Positions 7,717 to 16,528 of a stretch of 49,002 bases of DNA are shown here, piece after piece. How positions within the stretch are numbered: position 1 is the stretch's first letter; every line of letters starts with the position of its first letter. The notes under the pieces were generated by a model. It did no database searches and was not told the DNA's origin. It saw only the letters and a program-made list of their open reading frames with translations. The stretch comes from Bacteroidota bacterium (lineage in GTDB: Bacteria > Bacteroidota > Bacteroidia > Chitinophagales > UBA10324): contig BJGQ01000022.1 in assembly GCA_014190575.1 (NCBI GenBank), positions 1 through 49,002 of the forward strand, given 5' to 3'. The position numbers were made by a program, and so were the translations under genes.

Positions 7717-10200
7717 TTATCCGGCTATATAAAATGCAAGTTTCAAAGCAACATTATCTTTCCAATTCGGGAGTGTATAAAATCCCCAGCGGTAATAACC
7801 GCCAACACCTAACCCCAATCGCAAGGCGCCAAATAATTTTTTGCTGATCAGATTATTTATAATCAAACCTGATTCGGTGTATGGTTTTTCATGATTCACT
7901 AAAACAGTTCCATCTACCACATGCAATTCAGGGTGATTTATTTTTCCGATTCCTACACTATTCGACAACAAAACTTTCGGACGAAATTTTCCGGCTTTAA
8001 AAATCAATGATCCAAAATCCTGCTCCCAGAAAATGGCGGCGTACTGATCGTAAACAAATTCGTTGGCGCGCATGGTTTGAAAATTACTGTATGAATACAA
8101 ACCATACTTGGTGTAATTTCCTTTGCAACTGAATAACTCCGCAAGCGGCAAAGTGGAAGTGGCATATCCTGCAAATGCCTGCAGGTAAGTATATCCAAAT
8201 CGCTTGCTTGGAAATTCAAATTTTAATTTTAAATCCAGTTTCCAGTAATCAAACTGTCCGTTATAAATTTTTAATCCCTTTGTTGCATTGAACCACACAA
8301 TGGGCCACGGATTGAACACCGGAACTTTTTGTCCGAAGGTTTCAATGGTTTTTTCTTTGTAAGCATACCGTCCCGAAAATTTTATTCCTGAAAAAATAAA
8401 AGGCGACGAAATATTTTCCATCGTCTTGTCACTTACAAAATAATAATCAAACACCGGATTTTTTTGTGCTTCAAAAGCGGTGATTTTAAAATTCAGAAAA
8501 CGAAAACTCCGTCCGGTTAAAGAAATTTCATAGCGGTCAGTAAAATCAAAACGGTCAATTAATGTGTTGCGGACTTTTTGTGTGTTGCCCGATGTGTTGT
8601 CTTTGTAAAAACTAACTCCGCCAGTTTCTTCATAATCATGCGCGTATTTAAAACTGAGTGAATAATTGTATTTTTTATTCAAGTCAAATTTTAAATTTCC
8701 TCCGTACTTCAACTGCCTATCTTTAATTCCGTAACCGGCATAACCACCTAGTTTAAAAAAATTGGATACTTTTTCATTGGTGGTTAATCCCAATCCGAAC
8801 CGATAATTTTCCTTCACATTTATTTTAATAATGTTGGTGATATCAATGCTGATAAATCCAATTGGCAATTCATTTCCAAGCAACCCATTTACAATATTGA
8901 GTTTCGCATCCAAGTGCCGCTCACGACCGAGGCTATCCATGTGCTCATAAGTTTTCACTTCTTTTTCAGTGAGAGAATCGGCACGCACGCTGTTCCAGAA
9001 ATCTTCTTTTTTATTTCCTGCAAGTGGATCAATCTGTTGTGTGATACCATCAAACTGATTGAGCGGAATTACTGGATTGATTTTTACACTATCAATATAC
9101 GAGCGCCCCTGCATAAAAACTTTCAATCCCGGCTTCATAAAATTATTGTAATGAATATCGGTGTTGTACCGAACCGGAAACCAATGAATGCCATCGGGCT
9201 TGTTATAGTCCTGTTCAATTTTCACAATCATGGCCATTCCCAAAGTATCAAATGGTTCGGCGGTGATGTGTTGAATGGCATATCCATTTGCATTAATAAA
9301 CAACATGCCTTTCAGCGACCTGAAATTTTTTCCCTTCTTCGGTCGGAAGCTGATGTGAAAAATAGTATCGGTTCCCTGGTAAGAAGTGTCTTCCATTCCG
9401 AAAAAATAAAAGTTGGAACTGCCCTTACTGATGGGATTCAGGTAATCGAGATCAACGAGTGTAATGTAGTTGGTGTAAAAAGCAAACGGCTGCAATTGCG
9501 ATGAAGCCAGCGTGAACGATGGTTCTTTTAACCCGCTCACTTTTGTTGCTTTCACAAATTCTTTTTTTAAACCCGGCGCACGAAAATCAGTTTCAATCAT
9601 TGATTCCATAATCATCAGGTAATTTCCTTTCAGGTATTCGAACAGTTGTTTTGCCGAATCATTTTTCCGGTCTTTTCCCAATTTAGCATTGACGGCATCG
9701 GCGGTAAAAACATATTTATTATAAGCATTGAATGAATATGAATTCAGTTTCTCCGGATCATTTTCATCAGCATGTTTTATTGCCTCACGAATAATCCGGT
9801 GCGCCGGATTTTCGCCCGCAAAAACAGTTACATCCTGCAATTGCTGTTCTTCAGTTTGCAATAAAATATTTAGCTGCGTTTGTTTTCCCTTGGCTTCAAC
9901 ATCTAACTCCTGCACTTTGTAGCCAACATAACTGATTGTTAAATGCACTTTCGGTTCTTCAATGGTGAACGAAAATTTTCCATCCATATCGGTTCGCGTT
10001 CCGATGGTGGTGGAATGATTTAAAACGATAGTTACAAACGGAAGTGGTTCATATGAAACAGAATCCATCGCCTTTCCTGTCCAAGTGTACTGTGCAGAAC
10101 AACTAAATGACAATTGAAAAATGAAAATGAATAACCCTACTGACCTGAAAATAAATTTCAAGAATTTACTTTTTGAAAATAAAAATCTGCTGAGCACCAT
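7717..10200 (-). CDS. DUF5686 outer-membrane protein with carboxypeptidase-regulatory-like N-terminal domain
   Basis: The 827-residue product starts with a signal sequence (about residues 1-36, ending SFSCSA). A carboxypeptidase-D-like regulatory beta-sandwich follows (GKAMDSVSYEPLPFVTIVLN, TDMDGKFSFTI, ISYVGYKVQELDV), then the DUF5686 region starting near residue 130 (AHRIIREAIKHADENDPEKL, YSFNAYNKYVF). The last 400 residues are rich in alternating aromatic strands and end in a family-typical strand (VALKLAFYIAG), consistent with an outer-membrane beta-barrel. The family is common in Bacteroidota and its role is unknown, perhaps export or assembly. The gene precedes dcd in transcription order only at a distance; it lies 24 bases downstream of dcd on the same strand and may be co-transcribed. 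Confidence 0.88.
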   Translation of the reverse strand: MVLSRFLFSKSKFLKFIFRSVGLFIFIFQLSFSCSAQYTWTGKAMDSVSYEPLPFVTIVLNHSTTIGTRTDMDGKFSFTIEEPKVHLTISYVGYKVQELDVEAKGKQTQLNILLQTEEQQLQDVTVFAGENPAHRIIREAIKHADENDPEKLNSYSFNAYNKYVFTADAVNAKLGKDRKNDSAKQLFEYLKGNYLMIMESMIETDFRAPGLKKEFVKATKVSGLKEPSFTLASSQLQPFAFYTNYITLVDLDYLNPISKGSSNFYFFGMEDTSYQGTDTIFHISFRPKKGKNFRSLKGMLFINANGYAIQHITAEPFDTLGMAMIVKIEQDYNKPDGIHWFPVRYNTDIHYNNFMKPGLKVFMQGRSYIDSVKINPVIPLNQFDGITQQIDPLAGNKKEDFWNSVRADSLTEKEVKTYEHMDSLGRERHLDAKLNIVNGLLGNELPIGFISIDITNIIKINVKENYRFGLGLTTNEKVSNFFKLGGYAGYGIKDRQLKYGGNLKFDLNKKYNYSLSFKYAHDYEETGGVSFYKDNTSGNTQKVRNTLIDRFDFTDRYEISLTGRSFRFLNFKITAFEAQKNPVFDYYFVSDKTMENISSPFIFSGIKFSGRYAYKEKTIETFGQKVPVFNPWPIVWFNATKGLKIYNGQFDYWKLDLKLKFEFPSKRFGYTYLQAFAGYATSTLPLAELFSCKGNYTKYGLYSYSNFQTMRANEFVYDQYAAIFWEQDFGSLIFKAGKFRPKVLLSNSVGIGKINHPELHVVDGTVLVNHEKPYTESGLIINNLISKKLFGALRLGLGVGGYYRWGFYTLPNWKDNVALKLAFYIAG

Positions 10201-10224
10201 TTAATTTTTTTCAACCAAATGAAA

Positions 10225-10761
10225 TCAGAATTTATTCTTGTACATCATTGATTCAAGCGGCTTGATGGTTCGCTTGTTGTATTTCGCATTCGATTTTTTG
10301 TTGTACAAATTTTTTACTTCGCCCTGCACCATAAAATAAATCAGTTGACCAATGGGCATTCCTGCATAAATACGAACCGGCATTGACACAGAAATTTCCA
10401 AAGTCCAGGTGTTGCAATAACCAACATCGCCTTTTCCTGCAGTTGCATGTATGTCAATTCCCAATCGGCCAACACTTGATTTTCCCTCGAGGAACGGAAC
10501 ATGCGCATGTGTCTCAGTATATTCTTCTGTTACTCCGAGGTATAAATTCCCGGGTTGCAACACAAAACCATCTTTCGGAATTGTAAACTCTTCAATCTTG
10601 TTATGCTGCTTTGCATCGAGCACACGGTCGTTATAAGTTGCTAAATATTTTCCGAGATGGACATCGTAACTGTTTGAACCCAAACAATCCAATCGGAATG
10701 GTTCAATTAAAATATCTCCTTTGTCAATTGATTCAAGAATCGCTTTGTCGCTTAGTATCAT
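10225..10761 (-). CDS. dcd: dCTP deaminase
   Basis: A 178-residue enzyme that deaminates dCTP to dUTP, the entry to dTTP synthesis. It shows the family landmarks: the start MILSDKAILESIDKGDILIE, the nucleotide-binding stretch FLEGKSSVGRLGIDIHATAG at 90-109, and LE at 121-122, where Glu122 corresponds to the catalytic glutamate. The trimer-forming C-terminus is complete (KYNKRTIKPLESMMYK). It is somewhat shorter than the E. coli enzyme (193) but typical of this branch. No sign that it is the bifunctional form that also hydrolyses dUTP can be read with confidence. It sits upstream of the DUF5686 gene and downstream of the WD40 gene on the same strand. Confidence 0.93.
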   Translation of the reverse strand: MILSDKAILESIDKGDILIEPFRLDCLGSNSYDVHLGKYLATYNDRVLDAKQHNKIEEFTIPKDGFVLQPGNLYLGVTEEYTETHAHVPFLEGKSSVGRLGIDIHATAGKGDVGYCNTWTLEISVSMPVRIYAGMPIGQLIYFMVQGEVKNLYNKKSNAKYNKRTIKPLESMMYKNKF

Positions 10762-10799
10762 TATATTTTAGTAGTTATTCGTGAGTCTTTTGTAGTTTT

Positions 10800-11702
10800 T
10801 CAATTTGTTATTCGCCATGCAATCATGCTTCGGTCGTCGCTGACTGACAGTAAAATCTTTTGTTCGTTTAACCAGCACAATTTATTTACACTGTTTTTAT
10901 GTCCTTCAAATTTTTCCTTGTCTAAAACTTTTATCAATTTAAAATTGTCCGCATTCCAGATTTTCACATGCTTGTCACGACCTGCTGTTGCCATTAAATT
11001 TCCATTCAGCAAAACAATGTCATTGATGGTGTAAAGATGCGCAGGTAATTTTTTTAACTCATGATAATTGTTTAGCACATCCCAACAATACAACATTGCA
11101 TCTCTCCCACCGCTAAACAAATGTTCGCCACCAGCAGAATAACACAATGAGAAAATTGAATTGGCGTGAGCTTCAATCTTTTTTATCAATTTGTAATTGT
11201 CGGTTGAGAAAATATAAATAATGTTATCACTTGACCCAATTGCCATTTCATTTCTCGTTGGATGAAAAACAATTTTTCGCACTCCTCCTTCAGCAATAAA
11301 AATGGTTTGTAGAAATTGTGAAGTGGTCGCTTCCCAAATAGAAATGCTTCCATCTTTTGAAGCAATGAAAATTTTTCCATCGTTGCTCAATTGGATATCA
11401 AAAACCGAAGCGGTGTGATTTATGAAATGATGAATTTCCTTTTTAAGATTCAAATCCAACACATGAACCGCGCCTGACATGGTACCAACCCACAATTGAT
11501 TGAGGGGCTGAAATAAATAAAGTGAAAAAATTTGTCCTGATACCTTTGCAACTGCAATTGCTGAATCAGGTGATTGAATGTTCCATTTTAAAACCACGCC
11601 TTCACTTCCTGCAGTGTAAACGAACTCGTCGCTGTCACTGATGATTGAATAAATGCTGCCTGAATGTGCAGCCACCTGAAATAATTTTTCTACCTGAAGC
11701 AT
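10800..11702 (-). CDS. WD40-repeat protein
   Basis: The 300-residue product is made of about seven WD40 blades, each with a GH-like start and a W-[KRD]-type end, for example SIYSIISDSDEFVYTAGSEG, ASVFDIQLSNDGKIFIASKD, SIFSLCYSAGGEHLFSGGRD followed by AMLYCWD, and TINDIVLLNGNLMATAGRD ending VKIWNAD. There is no signal peptide, so it is probably a cytoplasmic propeller serving as a protein-binding scaffold. Stand-alone WD40 proteins of this size are common in Bacteroidota and their partners are largely unknown. It is 38 bases upstream of dcd on the same strand, which may mean co-transcription, though no functional link is known. Confidence 0.88.
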   Translation of the reverse strand: MLQVEKLFQVAAHSGSIYSIISDSDEFVYTAGSEGVVLKWNIQSPDSAIAVAKVSGQIFSLYLFQPLNQLWVGTMSGAVHVLDLNLKKEIHHFINHTASVFDIQLSNDGKIFIASKDGSISIWEATTSQFLQTIFIAEGGVRKIVFHPTRNEMAIGSSDNIIYIFSTDNYKLIKKIEAHANSIFSLCYSAGGEHLFSGGRDAMLYCWDVLNNYHELKKLPAHLYTINDIVLLNGNLMATAGRDKHVKIWNADNFKLIKVLDKEKFEGHKNSVNKLCWLNEQKILLSVSDDRSMIAWRITN

Positions 11703-11780
11703 CCTGTTTTTTGCGGAGTGCGAATATAGAAGGTGTGCTCAAAAACGAATTGAATTCTTTTTTGGGATTATTATTCGATG

Positions 11781-11810
11781 TTAATCAATAAAGAATATTA
11801 ATAATTGATT
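11781..11810. terminator. Possible AT-rich terminator hairpin downstream of the response regulator gene
   Basis: AATCAAT (11783-11789) can pair with ATTGATT (11804-11810), extended by TTA/TAA on the outside with one mismatch. It lies between the response-regulator stop and the WD40 start on the reverse strand. Only one G-C pair supports the stem, so this is weak. Confidence 0.25.
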
Positions 11811-11857
11811 TAAGAATTATGAACGGAAAAATTTCGAATTCAGAAAATCTAAAGCTT

Positions 11858-12232
11858 TTAATGCTTCACCACACTTTTTACCAAATCAAAAAGAATCGGA
11901 ATGTGAACAGGCTTTGAAAGATATTTAATTGCACCTGCATCCAGTGAACTTAATGCTAGGTAATCGTCATTAGAGGCGCTTAAAAAAATGACCGGAATAT
12001 TTTTATATCGCTCATCGGCTTTTAATAATCTGCACATTTTAATTCCACTAGTGTTCGGCATCAGGATATCTGAAACAATTATATCAGGATGAAAAATTGA
12101 AACTTCAATGATTGCCTCATTGCCATCCAGAGCCGTGTGAACTTCGTATCCCTGCTTCTTAAAATTATAACTGAGCAAGTCCAGAATATCTTGTTCATCA
12201 TCCACCAATAAAATTTTTGTTGTTGTAGTCAT
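11858..12232 (-). CDS. Receiver-only response regulator (CheY-like)
   Basis: From the ATG at 12232 (a TTG two codons earlier is possible) the product is 124 residues, a single receiver domain. It has the acidic pair in KILLVDDEQDIL (Asp11, Asp12), the phosphoacceptor Asp55 in IIVSDILMP, the switch Ser in IFLSAS and the conserved Lys in YLSKP. It has no output domain, so it would act by binding another protein when phosphorylated. No kinase gene is adjacent; the partner must be elsewhere, although a kinase lies in this window at 35135. The neighbouring genes (WD40 protein, lectin-like adhesin) give no clear clue to its pathway. Confidence 0.9.
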   Translation of the reverse strand: MTTTTKILLVDDEQDILDLLSYNFKKQGYEVHTALDGNEAIIEVSIFHPDIIVSDILMPNTSGIKMCRLLKADERYKNIPVIFLSASNDDYLALSSLDAGAIKYLSKPVHIPILFDLVKSVVKH

Positions 12233-12321
12233 CTGCAATTTATTTCAATGCAAATGTTCCTTCTTGAATGTTATGTGGGAGTTGTGTTGATGTTAGAAAA
12301 TTGTTAAATTTTGAACCGAAA

Positions 12322-15162
12322 TTATCTTTCAACAATCACTCTTTTTGTTTCCACCCTTTTCTCATCTCTGTAAATCAGAAAATAGATTCCGGCTGCTTCA
12401 TTGCTCAAATCAATATTTATTTTTCGATCCATTGCTTCACTGCTCCATATTTTCTCTCCCAAAACATTGGTAATTTCCAATGAATAATTAAATGACGGTG
12501 AAATTAATTCCACATTAATAATTCCTGTTGTTGGGTTTGGAAAGACTTCAATGTTGAATAATTCTTCATCGCCATTTTCATTTCTCATAACTGGAGTGGT
12601 GAAATTCTGAAGTGCGCTATATGCTGATGCACCACCAGTGCAAATTGCTTTTATTTTAAACTCATAAGAATTGGATGGCTGAAGATTAATGAGAGTTGCC
12701 ATTGTAGCTGTTGTTGTTTGCTGCAGCCATTGTGTGGTGCCGACTTTTCTATAAATCACCTGAAAATTATTTGACGAACACAATGCAATCCATGAAATCA
12801 AAACTGAAGTTGAGCTGATTGTTGCTACAGAAATATTCACTGGTGTTGTACATACTTTTGTTGTAGCTGCTTTTGTCATCCATCCTCCGGTTGCATTGTT
12901 TGCGCAGTAAGCCGATACCTGAAACTGAAAATTTAATGCTGAATTCAGTCCGGTAAAATCATAAAATAAATTCGAACCAACATTAACCGGAACAGACCAG
13001 GCAGTAGTTCCGGTTTGACGATAACGAACCTTGTAATAACTCATGTTCAAAACTGCACTCCAATTTAATCTTGCACTGCATGAAGTTAAATTATTAACTA
13101 AAAGGTTTTGTGGCTTTGGTAATAATGCCTGCGCAACCGTGATGGAATCTACAGCATTGCAACCATTTCCGGTTACAGTTACAACATAAATTCCGGCAGT
13201 GAGTCCGGCAATATCTTCAGTGGTGGCACCAGTATTCCATACAAAAGAATATGCACCAGTATTCATTCCAATATCAATTGCTCCGGAACCGGGGCATTGC
13301 GTGTCGGTGATGGTTGTTGTTGCAATTGCTGGTATTCCATTTACGATTACAGAAAAAAATCGGCTTGCAACACACCCATTAATATCATTTCCGGCAACTG
13401 TATAATTTGTAGTGATGGTAGGCGAAGCAACTACAGTTGCACCAAAAGTAGTGTTCAACCCTGTGCTCGGATACCAACTGTAATTGATTGAACCACTAGC
13501 TGTAATTGTAACTGATGAACCAGCACAAATTGTTGGTTGCAACGGCAAAATACTTGGAGGGGTGGTTGGCGGATAAACAGTAACAACAACCTGGTCATTC
13601 GCTGTACATCCGGTTGCATTGGTCACAATTACAGTGTAAGTTGTTGTGGCAGATGCAAAACATATCGGATTAAAAATAGTTGAAGATGATAAGCCTGTTG
13701 AAGGTGACCATGCATAACCAATTCCTCCAGTCGCATTCAAATGAGTGGAACTGTTTGAACAAATAAATAAATCGTTTCCTGCACTCGCACTTGGTGCTGC
13801 AAGTATGTGAACTGACACTGTATCACTCGCCTCACAACTGTGATCATCAGTTACTGAAACTGTAAAAGTCGTGTTCGCTGAAATTGTAGCTATTGGATTA
13901 TTGATTGTTGAATTTGTTAGTCCTAATGATGGTGACCAGGAATAAGTTAGTCCTCCACTTGCATTCAATTGAACAGAACCTCCGGTGCAAACACTTTGAC
14001 TTGCGCCTGCATTAGGATTCGGGGCTGAATAAACATTTACAACTGCAACATCACTTTCTGTACATCCAAGTGCTGAGCTTGCAACAATGGTGTATGTTGT
14101 TGTTGAATTTGGTGATGCAGTTGGAGTAAGTGATGTATTATTATTTAATCCGGTGGAAGGCGACCATAAATAAGTTGAGCCTGTTCCAGTTCCGCTTAAC
14201 ACTGTTGAAGTACCTGGACAGATAAATTTATCGGCTCCTGCATTCACCGAGGGCAATGGATTAACAGAAATTTTTACAACAGAAGTATCAGAACAACCTG
14301 TGCTGTTAGTTGCAGTCAAAGTGTAAGTAGTATTTACCGTTGGCGATGCAATTGGATTTGAAATAGTTGAATTGGATAAACCAGTTGATGGCGACCATAA
14401 ATAAGTTGTTCCGCCTGTTCCACTCAACTGCACTCCGCTTCCCTGACAAACAGATAAATTATTTCCGGCATCTGCAAAATCTATACTCACAGTCTGAATG
14501 TTGTAATATGCACCTGTTCCTCCGCCAAAACCCCAATACACATTCGGATTGCTTGCGAAATAATTTGTTATAATATTATTGTTATAGGTCAATCGTAAAA
14601 TGCCATCGAAATAAATTCTCAAACGGTTGAGTGAAGGAGTCCATTGAATTCTTCCTTTATGACAAACACAGTCTTCCACATTAGCTTGAAAAGCTGAAAT
14701 CTGAACAGGGCCTGCCTGGTTGACTGTAAGATCTCCATTTTTAATAATGGCAATGTGATCATAAGACGGGTCAGGATATCCTTCAAATGTATTTGGGTTT
14801 GTATCAAACTCTACAGCAAGAGATGGGGTAATTATAGAACTACCGGTATATCCCATTCCTGCACCAATTCCACCTAATGCCCCTGTACCAAAAGTTGAGT
14901 TTTGTAAAATGAATGCAATACCATCTGCACCTAAAACATCATAACAACCGAAGTTTATGAAAAAAGTTAAGTCGAATGGATTATTGAGATTTATCTGTGT
15001 GGTTGAAAAAAAATTTCCACCTAATAGAGTAGTAGAATCCGTGAGTCGAAAGCACCTTGGCGTCACTTGAACGCAACTTCCATTAGTTTGATAAGACTGT
15101 GCCTGACTGAAGAACGAAAATGAAAACAGAAAAACTGAAAGAGCTAAAATGATTTTCTTCAT
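12322..15162 (-). CDS. Large T9SS-secreted adhesin with L-type lectin, Ig/PKD-like, SprB-like and FN3 repeats
   Basis: This encodes 946 residues. After a signal peptide ending SFFSQA, residues about 22-230 form an L-type (legume-like) lectin domain (GGNFFSTTQINLNNPFDLTF, LGADGIAFILQN, SLAVEFDTNPNTFEGY). Then come about five repeats of roughly 75 residues sharing the pattern YLWSPSTGLSN.TI.NPIASP, TTYTLTATNSTGCSD (Ig/PKD-like). Next is an SprB-like repeat (WNTGATTEDIAGLTAGIYVV), two fibronectin type III domains, and the T9SS type A sorting domain (NIEVFPNPTTGIINVEL to GIYFLIYRDEKRVETKRVIV). It would be exported across the outer membrane and held at the surface, perhaps to bind carbohydrate, aid attachment or gliding. 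The ligand is not predictable. No operon partner is evident. Confidence 0.9.
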   Translation of the reverse strand: MKKIILALSVFLFSFSFFSQAQSYQTNGSCVQVTPRCFRLTDSTTLLGGNFFSTTQINLNNPFDLTFFINFGCYDVLGADGIAFILQNSTFGTGALGGIGAGMGYTGSSIITPSLAVEFDTNPNTFEGYPDPSYDHIAIIKNGDLTVNQAGPVQISAFQANVEDCVCHKGRIQWTPSLNRLRIYFDGILRLTYNNNIITNYFASNPNVYWGFGGGTGAYYNIQTVSIDFADAGNNLSVCQGSGVQLSGTGGTTYLWSPSTGLSNSTISNPIASPTVNTTYTLTATNSTGCSDTSVVKISVNPLPSVNAGADKFICPGTSTVLSGTGTGSTYLWSPSTGLNNNTSLTPTASPNSTTTYTIVASSALGCTESDVAVVNVYSAPNPNAGASQSVCTGGSVQLNASGGLTYSWSPSLGLTNSTINNPIATISANTTFTVSVTDDHSCEASDTVSVHILAAPSASAGNDLFICSNSSTHLNATGGIGYAWSPSTGLSSSTIFNPICFASATTTYTVIVTNATGCTANDQVVVTVYPPTTPPSILPLQPTICAGSSVTITASGSINYSWYPSTGLNTTFGATVVASPTITTNYTVAGNDINGCVASRFFSVIVNGIPAIATTTITDTQCPGSGAIDIGMNTGAYSFVWNTGATTEDIAGLTAGIYVVTVTGNGCNAVDSITVAQALLPKPQNLLVNNLTSCSARLNWSAVLNMSYYKVRYRQTGTTAWSVPVNVGSNLFYDFTGLNSALNFQFQVSAYCANNATGGWMTKAATTKVCTTPVNISVATISSTSVLISWIALCSSNNFQVIYRKVGTTQWLQQTTTATMATLINLQPSNSYEFKIKAICTGGASAYSALQNFTTPVMRNENGDEELFNIEVFPNPTTGIINVELISPSFNYSLEITNVLGEKIWSSEAMDRKINIDLSNEAAGIYFLIYRDEKRVETKRVIVER

Positions 15163-15315
15163 AAGTAAATTTTAATGGTTGGCTAAAATAATTCATTCTT
15201 ATATTGAAATGATACATACTAAATAATTTCATAAAAACTTAATCCATCCGATACGGGAGATAAATTAACACGCATTCAAAGTATGTTTATGCCATAAACA
15301 TTCTGTTACAATTCA

Positions 15316-15831
15316 ATGGAAGAATCCAATATACTTGATGAATCACTTTCGAAAGAAAATGGATTTAAATTAGATCAGGGATTTTGTTATTTCACTCCTG
15401 TGGGTTTGGATATTCGCAATAACAGGTTTTCATTTTCCACAAAACACAAAGCAAGTTTCAGGCAATGGTTCATTGGAATTATTCTTCCAGTGATTCTTGT
15501 TGTTGGAAACAGTTGGTTGGCTTATAAAGGTTTTTTGCATAACAGAAATATCAGTTTGTATGTGACCATTTGTTGCTGGGTGCTGTATGTTTTTTTTATT
15601 CGGATTGCATTGAGACCTCCGAAAATTTTTATTGAACGAAATTTAATCAGCAGTATAAAACACGCTCACGCCATTCGATTTTTTTCGAAAGGATACTTTG
15701 TGATTCGTTACTTTCAAAATGGAAAAGAAAAGAAATCCATTTTAATTCTCCCAGGAGTTTTAAATAATGATGTTACAGAAACTGAAAAAGCAATTCGGTT
15801 ACTAAAAGAAAATAATTACACAGTTGAATGA
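15316..15831 (+). CDS. Hypothetical protein with two membrane helices
   Basis: A 171-residue protein with a polar N-terminus of about 50 residues, two closely spaced membrane helices (FIGIILPVILVVGNSWLAY and YVTICCWVLYVFFIRIAL), and a basic C-terminal cytoplasmic part (FFSKGYFVIRYFQNGKEKKS). The layout recalls small PH-like or YcxB-like membrane proteins, but I cannot make a firm match. Its stop overlaps the ATG of the next gene (ATGA at 15828-15831), so the two are translationally coupled and the membrane protein may help the acyltransferase-like protein. Confidence 0.65.
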   Translation: MEESNILDESLSKENGFKLDQGFCYFTPVGLDIRNNRFSFSTKHKASFRQWFIGIILPVILVVGNSWLAYKGFLHNRNISLYVTICCWVLYVFFIRIALRPPKIFIERNLISSIKHAHAIRFFSKGYFVIRYFQNGKEKKSILILPGVLNNDVTETEKAIRLLKENNYTVE

Positions 15832-16460
15832 TAAACATACATGAATTTATAAATGGTTTCACTGAAATGTTTTCTGATGAATCAAAATTATTTCCATGGG
15901 AAATAACAGGAAATCTGAATGTGCTTTTAGAAAAATTTATTTTGAAACTGAATGCTGATTATAATATCGAAAACGGAATTGCCATTCACAAATCTGCAAC
16001 GATTGAACAGGGAGTTGTTTTAAAAGCACCAGTTATTATTTCTGAAAATTGTTTTGTTGGTGCGAATGCATACCTGCGTGCAGGAGTTTATCTCGACAAA
16101 TCTGTTACTGTTGGTCCGGGTTGCGAAATAAAATCAAGTATCATGTTCGCAAACACCACCATTGCTCATTTCAATTTTATTGGTGACAGCATCATTGGCA
16201 ACAATGTAAACTTCGAAGCCGGCGCACACACCGCCAATCATTACAACGAGCGAACCGACAAACGAATTTCTGTTTCCGTCAATGGAAAAATAATTCAAAC
16301 CAACTCTGAAAAATTCGGTGCATTAGTTGGCGACCATTCGAAGATCGGAGCGAATGCAGTTTTATCTCCGGGCACTATTCTTACTAAAAATTCAATTGTG
16401 AAACGATTAGAGTTAGTGGAACAAATAAAAAATTTAAAGCCCCACTGCAAAGAAACATGA
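15828..16460 (+). CDS. LpxA-like left-handed beta-helix transferase
   Basis: The 210-residue product has a run of hexapeptide repeats forming a left-handed beta-helix: IHKSATIEQGVVLKAPVIIS, CFVGANAYLRAGVYLDKSV, VGPGCEIKSSIMFANTTI, then FIGDSIIGNNVNFEAGAHTA and KIGANAVLSPGTILTKNSIV. Such folds serve acyltransferases, acetyltransferases and the C-terminal domain of GlmU-type enzymes. There is no nucleotidyltransferase domain, so this resembles a stand-alone GlmU C-terminal module or a sugar acetyltransferase; histidines at HFNF and HTANHYNE could be catalytic. Placement before a D-Ala-D-Ala-ligase-like gene hints at cell-envelope metabolism. The upstream overlap suggests an operon with the small membrane protein. 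Confidence 0.75.
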   Translation: MINIHEFINGFTEMFSDESKLFPWEITGNLNVLLEKFILKLNADYNIENGIAIHKSATIEQGVVLKAPVIISENCFVGANAYLRAGVYLDKSVTVGPGCEIKSSIMFANTTIAHFNFIGDSIIGNNVNFEAGAHTANHYNERTDKRISVSVNGKIIQTNSEKFGALVGDHSKIGANAVLSPGTILTKNSIVKRLELVEQIKNLKPHCKET

Positions 16461-16528
16461 GGAATATCCACACCGGAACTTGAATACACTTTTCGTGTTG
16501 TATTGTTCGTTCAGATATTTTTACTGCG

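Noticed and set aside
8914-9504. Forward ORF of 196 codons opposite the DUF5686 gene
   Set aside because: It lies wholly within a well-supported gene on the other strand and has no recognisable domain.
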